Part shown: positions 1 to 12,599 of the stretch, in pieces
Numbering within the stretch: the stretch's first letter is position 1
Layout of the letters: every line of letters starts with the position of its first letter
Source of the DNA: Ophiura sarsii
Taxonomy: Eukaryota; Echinodermata; Ophiuroidea; Amphilepidida; Ophiuridae
DNA length: 64,000 nt
Direction: 5' to 3'
NCBI GenBank assembly: GCA_035610835.1
Contig: CM069448.1
Location: 26,313,905-26,377,904 of the forward strand
Position numbers and translations under genes: made by a program
Notes under the pieces: model-generated
What the model was told of the DNA's origin: nothing
What the model saw: only the letters and a program-made list of their open reading frames with translations
Database searches by the model: none

Positions 1-2075
1 ACATACTTAAACATCCAAGATGGCCCCCAAAATGGGTCCAAAAATGACTGAACAAATTGTTGAATTCCATAAAATGGGGTAATATCACCCAAAATGTATG
101 ATGAAAGTATAGTTTTAACATTGGGGTGTATGTATTAGACCACTAGTCACTCTTATCCAATATATTTGCATTGTAATATCATACTTTAAATCCAAGATGG
201 CCACCAAAATGGCCGCTGTAAATGAAATAATAGTCTACATGGGTGTATGATAATCCAAAATAGACATTGTAAGAGTGTATATTACATCAAAGTCACCAAA
301 TAGTATGTTCTAAACTGCTAAGCTATTGCTTTTAGAAATAAAGCCCACCTCTGTGACAATTTTGATTCAGTATCACTTTCCAAAATGGCTGCCAGAATGG
401 TTAAGTTGATGTTAAATGACCTCAAACAATTGTTTTGTATCGTAAATGACCGGTACTATGTAATACCAATACCCCTAAATTTAATGGGACAGCATTTACT
501 ACATGTCTATGATAAAGCCTAGGGGCTGCAGATCTAGTTTGAGTATTCTAAAATATCAAGATGGCTGCAAAAGTTTAAATTAACTGAAAACAGTATTACT
601 TTATTGTTAGTGTTACATTAGATATGACCAAATTATTATATCTACGCTTTTGATCCATCCAATAAACGTATGTGACAAGGTATGATTGATTGGATATACT
701 TCACTTTCTTTTGTTGACTTATCATTAAAATTACCTCCAAATGGTCAAAATAATTACCATGGGTGGCCACCAATTAATCAAAATATGGCCAGAATGGTAA
801 AATGGAGTCTATACCATTTAATCAATCATACCTTGTCACATACGGATATGTTTACAGGATTAAAATCCTCTTTATATATATAATCTTTAGGTCATATCTA
901 ATGTAACACTTAAAATAAGACTAATACTGTTTTTCAGTTATTTAAACATTTTGCAGCCGTCTTTGATACTTTAAAATACTCAAACTAGATCTACAGCCCT
1001 TGGGCTTTATCATAAACATAATATTGAATGCTGTTTTATTAGATTTGGGGGTAAAATTGTAATTTACAATACAAAACAATTGTTTTAGGTCATTTAACAT
1101 CAACTTAACCATTCTGGAAGCCGTTTTTGAAAGTGATACAGAATCAAAATTGTCACAGAGGTGGGCATTATATCTAAAAGCAATAGCTTAGCAGTTGCGA
1201 ACATACTATACATGTATATGGTGAATGTGATGTGTAATATACACTCTTACAATATTTCAGTATTGTGAATTATCATTCAATCATGTAGTCTATTTTTACA
1301 TTTACAGCGGCCATTTTGGGGCCATCTTGGATTTAAAGTATGTTATTACAATGCAAATATACTGGATATGAGTTACAAGTGGTCTAATTAATACATCCCG
1401 ATGTTAAAACTATACTTTCATCATACATTTTGGTTGATATTATACCATTTTATGGAATTTCTACAATTTGTTCAGTCATTTTGGGGGGCCATTTTGGATT
1501 TTTAAGTATGTTAACAAAGCGAAATACTAGATATGACTTACTGGTGGTCTAATACATACATCCCATCATTAAAAATATATTTACATCTTATATTTAGGTT
1601 GATATTATCCCATTTTATGGAATTTTACAATTTTTGCAGACACTTCGGAAACATTTTGAGGGCCATTTTGAGGGCCATTTTGGATTTTGAACTATGTTAA
1701 CAAAGCATGAATACTGGATATGAGTTACTAGTGGTCAAACACATACATCTCTTCGATAAAAATATATTTTCATCGTACATATCGGTTGATATTATGCTAT
1801 TTTATGGAATTTTGACCACTTTTGACCATTTTTGGCCATTGATTTGGCGGCCATTTTGGTTTTAAAGTATGTTAACAAAGCAAAAATACTAGATATGACT
1901 TTCTAATTGTCTAACGCATACATCCCATTGTTAAAACTATACTCTGATCATACATGTTGGTTTATATATGCCAATATATGGAATTTTACCATTTTTGGCG
2001 ACCATTTTGGCGGCCATCTTAGATTTAGATGTGTTAACAAAGAAAAAGTTCTAGATATGAGTGTCTAGTGGTCTA
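1..2075. mobile_element. Foldback-type element, copy 1 (left end outside window)
   Basis: Two inverted arms meet near position 755. The left arm (1-700) carries CAAGATGGC-type motifs, and the right arm (805-1510) repeats it in reverse complement. The right arm continues to about 2075 as tandem units of roughly 185 bases. Each unit has a GTTAACAAAGC joint, an ACTAGTGGTCTAATACATAC segment, a TTTTATGGAATTTT segment and a run of CCATTTTGG. The same architecture recurs at 21585-32013, so this is a dispersed family. No transposase ORF is visible; short open frames here are by-products of the repeat. Arms built from internal subrepeats are typical of foldback elements, but assignment to a named superfamily is not possible from sequence alone. 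Confidence 0.75.
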
Positions 2076-2285
2076 ATACATACAAGACTGCGCTATTTAC
2101 ATTCAACGGAGTCTCCAAAATCCATCATTAGTTTATTAGTGTGCTTTTTGTTGGCATTTTGGCGGCCATTTTGAAAATGGCTAATAACACACAGAAAGCT
2201 ACCGCTTTGAATTTGCTATCAACCATATTCTGGTTCCAAGGATCCATACCAATACAAAAATCATTATTAGCCTTACTCCCTCGAC

Positions 2286-3463
2286 ATGGTACCGACCGTC
2301 GCTCAAGAAATCCTAAACAAAGAGGACAACGTTGTAACAGTAGGGCTTAATGATACCACAAAGTCATCTCCTGGCTCTTCCATACATATCCGTGGGGTGA
2401 TTGCCATAACTAAAGTGTTGTCACCAAGTCATGCCCATAATTCCTGGCAGATAGTGATAGTTTCAAAGGTTTGTGGCCAACATATTTAAACGAATCGCAG
2501 AACTGGCTCAGGAGTGTTTGACCTGTCGCGAGTCAATTAACACCTTCTTCAATGCAGTTGTGGATATCAACAGCAACACATTGGTGCTTGCAGTGTCCAC
2601 AGTCATCCAAAATGACTAGTTCACATGTTGTTCAGAAATCCATGATCGGTGATCTGATCATATTCCCAATGATGGAACTTCTTGGAATCGAAAAGAAGGG
2701 TGATCAGAGGAATGTAGATAAAGTTGGGCAGGAGTGAAGAGCTTCATTGACAGCAAACTGACAGAATTAGAGAAGTTGATGGAAGATAAGAAGGAACATC
2801 CAAGGTCTGGTATAAGATAAGCTTGTAGCTGCTGTGATTGACGAAATTATTGATACAATGGAAAACTAAATATCTAAGATAGATTACTTTACACGATCAG
2901 TTGATGAAGCCAGTGTAAAAATGAAGTATGTACCATTGACCAACTTGGGCTGTGAATCAGACTTTCCCAAGTTTGATCATCGAATTAAGGCCAGTGGTGG
3001 AATTAAGTACCCCTATCCAAACACTTTCAAGAAATGATTTTGTCAGTTCTGGGCTACTGGTAGACTCTTAATTTGAATCCAAATCTAGATGATAGAAGAT
3101 CATAGTGGAAGCCGACTTTCTTATTATGCAAAAAAGTTAGCATTACGCAAGAAGGTGGAGTTAAAGAAGAAGAAAGCCGGTACAAGTTTAACAGTTTTAG
3201 AGAAATGCAAACAGCATGAAGGTCCCATGACTCCAAACATCTTGGACACCTTGCAACAACTTAATGGGAATGAGCTTCTGGCTGAAATATCATATCTTCG
3301 ATTGACAATAATGCCAGGTATTCGGCAGATGAGATGGGTGAAAGCAGCAGATGGAAAGTTTAAGAAATTCTGTAGGAGTGAGCTGCAGAACTCAATAAAG
3401 AATGATTTGAGGCCAGAGGATAATGTTAGAATTGACATTGACACTATTCTGAAAAATGTATAG
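2286..3463 (+). pseudogene. Decayed ORF of an unidentified repetitive protein family
   Basis: Coding-like segments lie in changing frames. They run in order: DNVVTVGLNDTTK, then SSPGSSIH...LSPSHA (about 2369-2450), then a FKRIAELAQE..FFNAVVDIN block (about 2483-2565), and finally an uninterrupted 124-codon frame (3089-3463) rich in lysine early on, with LLAEISYLRLT in its middle. At least three frame changes and several stops separate them, so this is a dead copy. From memory, similar proteins occur as multi-copy, uncharacterised genes in cnidarian and other marine invertebrate genomes; I could not check this. It directly abuts foldback copy 1 and may have been carried with it. Function unknown. 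Confidence 0.45.
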
Positions 3464-4199
3464 CAAACTTGGTAATGAAGTTATTTAACTGTAATACTCT
3501 CATAATTGCTATGTGTTCATTCATACTAATGATAGAAAATTATGAAGAAAAAACATGACTTTTGCAACATTATGACAAAACTAATGATTGCCCTGATATA
3601 CACATTTCTGAGTTCTGTGGCCATAACAACATATAAAAGGACATACGGTATTACATGCCATAATCACATAATTTTATGACGCCCCATCGACGAAAATGAT
3701 GATTTTAGCGAATTTCGGGGGCCATTTTGAAAGAAAGAAAAAATACTGAACCAATTCAAGATGTATGTCATCTGAGGACATAAAACTAACTGGATTTGCC
3801 AAAATGGCAATAAAATCCACTCATCCAAAATCAGATTAAAAATAAAAATGGTTTCATTTGCCCACCCCTATTAAACTTGTGTAAGTTACGCCAATTTGGT
3901 ACACTCGGCCGATCGGGTAAGACAGTCGTGAACCACGCGTCGCACGTATTACGATCTACTTTTAAGCATTTTATTATTATACCTGCAGAATACACATATC
4001 ATATCGTATCACGTCATTATATCATATCTTATCAACAATTAGCAGACAGTGTCAACGATAAATTATTTCAAGTAAATATTAATATTAAGATAATGGTGCC
4101 TGCTTTGCTTATTATACCTGATTATACCTTGCAAATGAGAGAACAAAGGCCAACAGAATTGGACTGTATTAAATACTGCTACAAAGTTCAACAAGTTGG
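3464..4199. other. No gene recognised
   Basis: AT-rich sequence with scattered CCATTTTG-type words like those of the neighbouring foldback element near 3720-3800. The open frames here have no recognisable protein character. Confidence 0.5.
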
Positions 4200-4202
4200 T
4201 TA

Positions 4203-4352
4203 GGGAGCAAATCAAAACTCGACCGCGCGGCAACCGGCGGTTCCGCCCGGTTGGACCGCATATCATTGTTTAGAACAATAGAAACCGGCTACAACCGTAC
4301 GGAACTGCACGGAACCGGCGGTTGCCGGGCGGTCGAGTTTTGATGTGCTCCC
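4203..4352. mobile_element. PIF/Harbinger-like MITE
   Basis: A 150 bp element with terminal inverted repeats of about 41 bp beginning GGGAGCA and containing ATCAAAACTCGACCG and CGGCAACCG. It is flanked on both sides by TTA (4200-4202 and 4353-4355), matching the three-base TWA target duplications of the PIF/Harbinger superfamily. The arms differ at only a few bases. The core is too short to code for anything, so it must have moved with a transposase supplied elsewhere. Confidence 0.75.
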
Positions 4353-4355
4353 TTA

Positions 4356-5204
4356 CAGCAATTATTGATTTTTAGGAAAAAGTGTATTTAGGTCCCAGAT
4401 TCTGGACTGTTAACTACAGTGCAACTTACCATAAATGCCCTTTTATATCAAGTTCACTTAAATGACTATAAAAACAACAACTTTCTTTCAATGAAGTCAA
4501 GTTTGGTGATACACGATATAGAAGCCTTAAACGCAAACAACTTATTAGAAATATTCAGTAAATTAACCTCATTTGCGTATAATTTACATATTTAATTAGC
4601 ATCAATTCAAAAACACATTTTAAATTATACATGGAGATGTGTATAGCTTGCAAACCTGGAATCTGATATGCTGAACATATTCCCGACATTTTTGTAGACA
4701 AATGGAACATTTCTTTGTATTGATCTACTTACTATCAATATTCTAGATTTTATTTGAACATACTATACCTTTAATATGGGGTTGGCACCTATCAAATTAA
4801 AGCGTAAGACATACAAAACAAAATGACATGAGAACATTTTATGATTTTGTTTATGTTTTTAAAATGCGCATATTTAAGCAATGAGTATGCATTCTATACG
4901 TCCTCTTAGCTTTATTTGTATGCCAACAAATGATTCACCAGTCATACCCACAGGGAACGTGCATTTGAATCTATCGCGTTGGCAGTACACATGCCATTAC
5001 ACTGCCGCGCAAAAGTATTTGCCACCCCCTGGAAGCTCGCAAGTTATCACCGTGTTGTCAACAAAGTATTAAGCCATCATACCCAATTACCATTTCATTG
5101 TGTTCATTGTACATTTTATACCAATAAATTCATGTTTCCTATTAAGATTCATGATTTAAAAGCATTACAATTCATGACTTTATCGAACAAGTCAGAATTT
5201 CAAT
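4356..5204. other. No gene recognised; short shared motif
   Basis: Mostly AT-rich. The word starting TTAGGTCCCAGATTCTGGAC at 4388-4408 recurs at 15831-15851 upstream of the receptor gene. The rest shows no repeat or coding signal I can support. Confidence 0.45.
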
Positions 5205-5214
5205 GTAAAATTTA

Positions 5215-6108
5215 TTGTTAGCCGTAGATCAAGGTAATGAAGCTGTTTTAATTCTTTTAGATTATTCCGCAGCTTTCGATACTATTAGTCACACTGTTTT
5301 TCTAGATCGATTATTTCATAGATATGGTGTTAACGGCACTACCTTGAATTTGTTTAAAACTTATTTTATGAATCGTACACAATCTGTTATCATAAATGAC
5401 TCGCTATCTAAACCTCGTGTACCACTTGAAGGTGTTTCTCAGGGATCGGTCATCGGCCCTTTATATTTTACTTTGTATACCGCGCCACTTGAAGATATTA
5501 TTGAAGCTCATGGTTGCGGTAAAATGATATATACCGATGTAAATAATATTTGTCGTTCAGCTTCGTTTGCTTTATACAAGATAGGTCGTATTCGGAATTT
5601 TCTCAATCAAAAATCTACGGAAATACTTATTCATGCTTTTATCACGAGTCGCCTTGATCAATGTAACAGTCTCCTTTATGGTCTTCCGAACTCACACATT
5701 GCAAAATTATAGAGAATACAAAACTCTGCTGCGAGGCTTGTTACACGCACTCGTTATTATGATCACATTGGTGTTCATCACATTACACCAGTACTTCAGA
5801 AGCTTTATTGGTTGCCGGTATCCTACCGTATTATGTACAAAATTGTTTTAACTTACAAATGCATCCATAATTTGGCACCGGTTTATCTACAAGAACTCAT
5901 ACAGGAATACAAACCATTTCGATCGGCTTCAAAACAACATCTTATCATTGCCTCTGTGTCAACTTTAACTTATGGTCATCGTTTATTTTGTCATGCTTCA
6001 GCTGAACTTTGGAATCAACTTCCGCTTCACATCAAGAACTGCAAAACTCTTAGCCATTTCAAATCGTCTCTAAAGACACTTGTTGGAGGACGGGTACCGG
6101 CATCCTAA
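5215..6108 (+). pseudogene. CR1/L2-like LINE reverse transcriptase remnant
   Basis: One frame is readable across the whole stretch, with a single in-frame stop at 5710. Reverse transcriptase motif A (LLDYSAAFDTISH) and motif B region (GVSQGSVIGPLYF) are clear. The catalytic YxDD motif is degraded to YTDVNN, and directly after it the thumb region is missing, so the frame jumps to the C-terminal domain (SRLDQCNSLLYGLP, then LQKLYWLPVSYRI and ELWNQLPLHI). This C-terminal signature is usual for CR1/L2-group LINEs of deuterostomes. The 5' part, including the endonuclease, is absent, as in 5'-truncated insertions. Not functional. Confidence 0.85.
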
Positions 6109-6776
6109 GATTTTCAAATCGAAGTTTGTGTGCGAAATATCTCGAAAAATACAGCTTGAATTAGTAAGATTTGTGGACACGATATTGGTACAGTATTTAT
6201 CTCGGCTGAGTTCGAGTGACTGGTTATTTGGAGAATTATGAGGGATAATGTTCCCGCGATAGGGATAATTATTTATTTTCTATTCCGACATCGTCACATC
6301 AAAGAAAATGGCGGCGATTCTAGTTATTGTACCCCCGTATACCACCATAATGTTTTATATACTCCATAACGCTCCGTCGCTGATCGCAAGCGTGGATCAC
6401 CGTTTTTCCAATCAAGGGGCGTAATTTTGTTTTGTTGTAGTTTACTACTCATGTGTATGGGCGGAAAGAGTTCAAGCGTAATAGAGCATGAAGCTAAAAC
6501 TATATGAATCCCCCCATCCCAAACGCCACTACGCGCAATTGAGTTTGTTGAATTTTGTTCACCGCTAGGCTATGTACCACCCCTAGATATTGCCTCAGAA
6601 AAAAATTGTGTTTGCGATTTCGTCTTTATTAATCCATCAATGGATTCCAGATTTTGTGAGCATGTACAAATCGCAAATAACTTGGACGAGTTCAAAGTTG
6701 GGGTTAATCTGCCTCATAGGAGTAAAAATATTTTTTTGCCTTGAGAAGCATATTTTTCTTAGTAAAATACAACGAT
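6109..6776. other. No gene recognised
   Basis: The first bases after 6108 are presumably the 3' untranslated part of the adjacent LINE. Nothing else can be named. Confidence 0.4.
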
Positions 6777-7012
6777 GCATGCTCGGGGTGGTACTCACGT
6801 ATGTAAGGCATACGGGGACGTGCCGCTCCAGTGGGTCGTTTTTTCATGAGACATCCTTAGCCATGGGTAGGCTTTTCAACTGAAAAATCCTTAGACATGG
6901 GTCTATCCAAAATCACCCTTAGAAATGGGTAGGGGATTTGATTCTCCAGCGGCACGCCCCCGACCAAACCAAATCTGAGTACCCCCTCCCCCTCCGCGCC
7001 CGGGGAGCATGA
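6777..7012. mobile_element. Imperfect inverted-repeat element (MITE candidate)
   Basis: Outer ends GCATGCTCGGGG and CCCGGGGAGCATG, with internal pairs GGTACTCA/TGAGTACC and GTGCCGCT/AGCGGCAC, make a roughly 235 bp foldback. The centre has three CATGGGT- or AATGGGT-containing subrepeats (CCTTAGNNATGGGT). The right arm has extra C/G-rich sequence. No clear target duplication. Confidence 0.55.
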
Positions 7013-7634
7013 GCGTTGCTATTTTTGTTTTATGTTTACATAACATTAACAAAATAGAGTCCCCGACGATGTCGCGGTTTTAGTTATACCATTGTAATAC
7101 ATTGCTACTACACCATAGGCCTACGGTTGTAGACTGTTCATGCATGGACTTATGTCGACGCTATTTCGAACATAGAGTGCATAGGTATGTTCATAAAATT
7201 TTGAAAATGGAATACATGGAAACAAAGTACTTTACAATAAAAAAGGATGGTTCAACCATGTCTGCAGGCTGAATAATAAACAAGTTATAACCAAAAGTAG
7301 TTTGCCTCATAATATTGCTGAAAACTGGGAAAATCATGCACATTTTAAACCATTTTAGGTAAAAAAGGGTTTACTTTCATGATGTCTAGTTGCTTGTGCG
7401 GGGTTATATAGACATCAGTGAATACATCCTAGCCACATCGTACTACATCGTTGTATTCATCTAGGTAAACATGGAGTTTTCTACATATTTTGGTCAACTA
7501 ATTTTCAAAAAAATGTCGCCCTCTGTAGTCAATGATATGAACATCCCTAGAAATAGGCTATACCTTTTAATTGACAAAATATCTATATTATCGACTCGTA
7601 CGTAGAAACGATCGGTTCTTTAAAAAAAAGAAAT
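7013..7634. other. No gene recognised
   Basis: Unique-looking AT-rich sequence; the last part grades into the tandem array that follows. Confidence 0.4.
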
Positions 7635-10480
7635 ATTTATCCAAACATTAATGATATTTGCGTCCATTTTCCAAATTTTGACATTTGTCGGTCAAACTCA
7701 GGCCTACTTAATTTGTTTTTTAAATGCTCATGATTTCTATATGAAAGACATTTTTGTCATGAAATTGATTGCGGCTTGACTTTTTTGTATCATTGATCTC
7801 ATATGTACCCCCAAAAATGAATTATTTAACCAAATAATGGTATTCGGGGTAATTTTTCAAATGTTGATATTTGTCGGTCAAGCCGAGAATTTAAAATAAA
7901 AACGTTATGATTTCTATGCGAATGACTTTTTTGTCATCAAATTGATTGCGGCTTGACTTTTTTTGTATCATCGATCTTATACGTACCCCAAAAAATTGAA
8001 TTATTTAACCAAATAATGGTATTTGGGCTATTTTTTTCAAATTTTGATATTTGTCGGTCAGGCCTAGAATTTAATTTTTTTTTAATGATTTCTATGCGAA
8101 TGACTTTTTTTTGTCGCCAAATTGATTGCGGCTTGACTTCTTTGCATCATCGATCTCATACGTACCAAAAAAAAATTGAATTATTTAACCAAATAATGGT
8201 ATTTGGGCTAATTTTTCAAATTTTGATATTTGTCGGTCAGGCCTAGAATTTAAAAAAAAAATCTATACGAAAGACATTTTTGTCATTTTTATCATTAGGC
8301 CTATGATTTCTATGCAAACAACATTTTTGTCGTCAAATTGATTGCGACTTGACTTTTTTGTATCATCGATCTCATATGTAACCCAAACAAAATTTAATTA
8401 TTTAACCAAATAATGGTATTTGGGCTAATTTTTCAAATTTTGATATTTGTCGGTCAAGCAGAGAATTTAAAAAAAAAATCTTTATGATTTCTATGCGAAT
8501 GACTTTTTTGTCGTCAAATTTATTGCGGCTTGACTTTTTTGTATCATCGATCTTATACGTACCAAAAAAAAAATTGAATTATTTAACCAAATAATGGTAT
8601 TTGGGCTATTTTTTAAATTTTGATATTTGTTAGTCAAGCCTAGAATTAAAAAAAAATCATTAGGCCTATGATTTCTATGCAAACAACTTTTTTGTCGTCA
8701 AATTGATTGCGACTTGACTTTTTTTGCATCATCGATCTCATATGTACCCAAACAAAATTGAATTATTTTTGTCGGTCAAGCCTAGAATTAAAAAAAAAAA
8801 TTCTATGCGAATGACTTTTTTGTCGTCAAATTGATTGCGTCTTGACCTTTTTGTATCATCGATCTTATATGTACCAAAAAAAATTGAATTATTTAACCAA
8901 ATAATGGTATTTGGGCTATTTTTTCAAATTTTGATATTTGTCGGTCAAGCCTAGAATTAAAAATAAATAAATCATTAGGCCTATGATTTCTACCCAAACA
9001 ACATTTTTGTCGTCAAATTGATTGCGACTTGACTTTTTTGTATCATCGATCTCATATGTACCCAAACAAAATTGAATTATTAAACCAAATAATGGTATTT
9101 GGGCTAATTTTTCAAATTTTGATATTTGTCGGTCAGGCCTAGAATTTAAAAAAAAAAAAATCTATACGAAAGACATTTTTGTCATGAAATTGATTGCGGC
9201 TTGACTTTTTTGTATCATCGATCTCATATATACCCCCAAAAATGAATTATTTAACCAAATAATGGTATTTGGGCTAATTTTTCAAATTTTAATATTTGTC
9301 GGTCAAGCAGAGAATTTTAAAAAAAAATCTTTATGATTTCTATGCGAACTTTTATATGTACCAAAAAAAATTGAATTATTTAACCAAATAATGGTATTTG
9401 GGCTATTTTTCAAATTTTGATATTTGTCGGTCAAGCCTAGAATAAAAAAACATTTTTTGTTGTCGTCAAATTGATTGCGAATTGACTATTTTGTATCATC
9501 GATCTCATATGTACCCAAACAAAATTGAATTATTTTTGTCGGTCAAGCCTAGAATTAAAAAAAAATAAAATTATAATGCGAATGACTTTTTTGTCGCCAA
9601 ATTGATTGCGGCTTGAGTTTTTTGTATCATCGATCTCATATGTACCCCAACAAATTGAATTACTTAACCAAATAATGGTATTTAGGCTAATTTTTTACAT
9701 TTTGATATTTGCCGGTCAAGCCTAGAACTTTAAAAAAATAATTATGATTTCTATGCGAATGACTTTTTTGTTGCCAAATTGATTGCGGCTTGACTTTTTT
9801 GCATCATGGATCTCATATATGTACCAAAAAGATTGAATTATTTAACCAAATAATGGTATTTGGGCTAATTTTTTCAAATTTTGATATTTGTCGGTCAAGC
9901 CTAGAATTAAAAAAAAACTGTTATGATTTCTATGCGAATTACTTTTTTGTGGTCAAATTGATTGCGGCTTGACTTTTTTTGTATCATCGATCTCATACGT
10001 ACCCCCCAAAAATTGAATTACTTTAATAACCAAATAATGGTATTTGGGCTAATTTGTCAAATTTTGATATTTGTCGGTCAAGCCTAGAATTTAAAAAAAA
10101 AATTGTTATGATTTCTATGCGAACAACGTTTTTGTCGTCAAATTGATTGCGACTTGACTTTTTTGTATCATTGATCTCATACGTACCCAAACAAAATTAT
10201 GGTATTTAACCAAATAATGGTATTTGGGCTAATTTGTCAAATTTTGATATTTTAGAATTAAAAAAATTAAAAAAATTCTATGAGAATGAAATTTTGTCGC
10301 CAAATTGATTGCGGCATATTAACTCATACGTATCAACAACAAAAAAATTATTTAATCATATAATGATATTTGGGTCCATTTTCCAAATTTCGACATTTGG
10401 CGGTCTGGCAAATTAAAAAAATCCGTATGATTTCTATGCAAATATAATTTTTTATAATTGTTGTCGTCAAATTGATCTCA
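7635..10480. repeat. Tandem satellite-like array, unit about 185 bp, about 16 copies
   Basis: Each unit holds the order GATTTCTATGCGAATGAC, CAAATTGATTGCGGCTTGAC, TTTGTATCATCGATCTCATA, TTATTTAACCAAATAATGG, TTTGATATTTGTCGGTCAAG and an A-run. The GATTGCG word occurs near 7763, 7940, 8120, 8337, 8520, 8702, 8830, 9017, 9188, 9469, 9600, 9777, 9955, 10142 and 10302, giving spacings mostly of 175-190 with shortened units of about 128. Two variants, GCGGCTTGAC and GCGACTTGAC, partly alternate, hinting at higher-order structure. First and last units are degenerate. Open frames in this block are repeat by-products. Confidence 0.9.
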
Positions 10481-10706
10481 TAAACTAAAAAGGTGATAAA
10501 ACAACAAAATGCAACAATGAATGGACATTTTAGAGCCAACTACTGGCATTTTTTTAAACTGTAAAGTGCAAGTGAATGGCAGTAACAAAACAAGTCAATA
10601 AAGATGAATGATCGAATCTTTGACAAAAATAAATAATCACACTAGAGTTAAGATTACATTATGTTGATATCCATGCTGATCAAATTACGGGCGAAATATC
10701 TGTTTT

Positions 10707-10734
10707 CTTGGATCTTGGATCTTGGATCTTGGAT
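10707..10734. repeat. Short tandem repeat (CTTGGAT)4
   Basis: Four perfect 7-base units of CTTGGAT, between the satellite-like array and the 3' end of the adjacent LINE remnant. Confidence 0.9.
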
Positions 10735-10829
10735 GGTGTAAACCTGCAAATACTCTTACAGAGTTTTGACTGGAGGTGCGACGTAGGGGGGTTAATTGGT
10801 GGAACGGAGAGGGCGGGAAAGGGCAGTTC

Positions 10830-12206
10830 TAAACTTGGACGTTTTCGACCGTATCAGGTGAGAGTTTGTTCCAGTCTTTGATGGTCCTCATGAAGAATGA
10901 GTTGGCGTATGTGTCGGTTCTTGGGTGCTTTTGTTGAAATTACTGTGTGTGGCCTCGCTTGATGTCTTCGGTGTGGTGTAGTCTTCGTGATTTATATCTA
11001 TCTGTCCGTTGATCATTTTATGAAGGCAGGCAAGTCTGTGGTTTTTGCGCCTGTCTTTAAGTGGAGACCAATTGAGTGTGTCTAGGACTTTTGTGATGCT
11101 TGTGTCTTCCCCGTAGGTATTTGTGACGAATCTTGCTGCTCGCCGTTGGACTTTTTCAATGTCTTCAATGTTCTTTTGGTATGAGGATCCCATGCGACAG
11201 TGGCGTAGTCCAGGTGTGGGCGTACAAGAGTGTGGTACTACTTCTCTTTGATTGAGGGGTGGTATGATAGAAGTTGCGTTTGACGAAGTTGAGCACTCGC
11301 GTTGCCTTTGCAGTTGCATACTCAGTTTGGCGATTCCATCGGAGATCTCTTTGGATGTAGATATCGATACTTTGTGTGGTTCGTCTCTTCGAGAGTTGTG
11401 TCGAGCATGTTGTACTGTGTAGCTTGTGGATTTCTGTCCCTGGTGACTCGCATGGTATTGCATTTGGCTGGGTTGAACTTCATGCCCCATTTATGTGACC
11501 ATTCAACCATCTGGTCAAGGTCCTTTTGAAGTTGTAATTTGTCTTCAGGTGAGTTGACCGTGTTGTAGACAAGGCAATCGTCGGCGAATAGTCTGGTACA
11601 GCTCTTGACGTTCTCATGGATGTCGTTTATTAGGATACGGAAGAGAGATGTCCTAACACCGTTTCTTGTGGGGCACCGCTGAGGACAGGCTTCCAGTCGG
11701 ATGACTCGCCATTTACCATAACTCTTTGTCAGGAAGGAGCGAATCCATTTGAGCGGTTTGTTCCTGATGCCATAGAAGTCGAGCTTAAGTAAAAGGCGTT
11801 CGTGTGGCATGACGTCAAAGGCCTTCGAAAAGTCGAGAACCGCTATGTCTGTTGTAGTCTTGTTGTCAAGGTTAAGTGAGAGGTCGTGTGCCGTGAGTAT
11901 TAGCTGTGATTCGCATGATCTGGCCTTTCTAAAGGCATGTTGGCGGTCTGCCAAAATCTTGTGCTTTGACAGATGACGCATGATCTGGCTATCTATGATA
12001 TGCTCAAGTAGTTTGCAGCAATTACTTGTCAACGACACCGGCCTGTAGTTAGCAGGACTCGTAGTAGCACCTTTTTTGTAGATTGGACTAATGTTAGCTT
12101 GTCTCCAATCCAGTGGCAGGTCGCCAGTGTCCAGGGATTGTTGGAATATAAACTGGAGGATTGGGGCTAATTCCCCGAGGGCCAAGGTTGCAACCGGAAA
12201 GTACAT
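10830..12206 (-). pseudogene. Jockey/CR1-group LINE reverse transcriptase remnant
   Basis: Read on the minus strand, the frame starting near 12206 gives the RT fingers and palm: NISPIYKKG, NYRPVSLTSN, motif A VLDFSKAFDVMPHERLL and the catalytic FADDCLVYN. Between motif A and FADD the PVLSGAPQETVLG block sits in another frame, so two compensating frameshifts flank motif B. A further shift leads to a C-terminal segment (IEKVQRRAARFVTN, then LNWSPLKDRRKNHRL) and, in a third frame, NSFFMRTIKDWNKLSPDTVE near 10835-10900. The 5' end is truncated inside the RT, with no endonuclease. Dead copy. Confidence 0.85.
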
Positions 12207-12599
12207 TAATCAAATCAAACTTTTTACCTTCACACCTGAATACACTCTCCAGGCCACATCAAGCAGCAGCTCTGTCAGTAATTCATTCTTATGGTTGAAT
12301 CAAATACAAAGCAAACCCTTTAGAACAAACAAAAGGGTTTCAAATATTATCTCCCACACAATAAATCCAAACCTCTTCATAATCATTTCATTTTCATACC
12401 ATCACTCTCCGCCCGTCCTCCATGGTTCTGGTCAGATCCTAACAAATCATGTTAAAACCAATACAATGTCAATAACCGCCCTATTGATAACCACTAAACT
12501 GACACTGCTAAACCCCATCAACCGCGAAACTCGAAAACCGCGAAACCCGAGAACCGCTCTAGTTCACAATTGCTTTTGATAGTTGATTTTTCCTGTTTA
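12207..12599. other. No gene recognised
   Basis: Sequence beside the 5' truncation point of the minus-strand LINE. A 162-codon frame runs through here, but most of it overlaps the LINE antisense and it has no protein-family character. Confidence 0.4.

Noticed and set aside
3124..3444. 106-codon minus-strand ORF
   Set aside because: Antisense shadow of the + frame at 3089-3463, which matches the decayed protein family better.
7953..8246. 97-codon ORF and similar frames in the 7.6-10.5 kb block
   Set aside because: Repeating peptide from the 185 bp satellite; not a gene.
11302..11529. 75-codon + strand ORF
   Set aside because: Antisense to the minus-strand LINE remnant.
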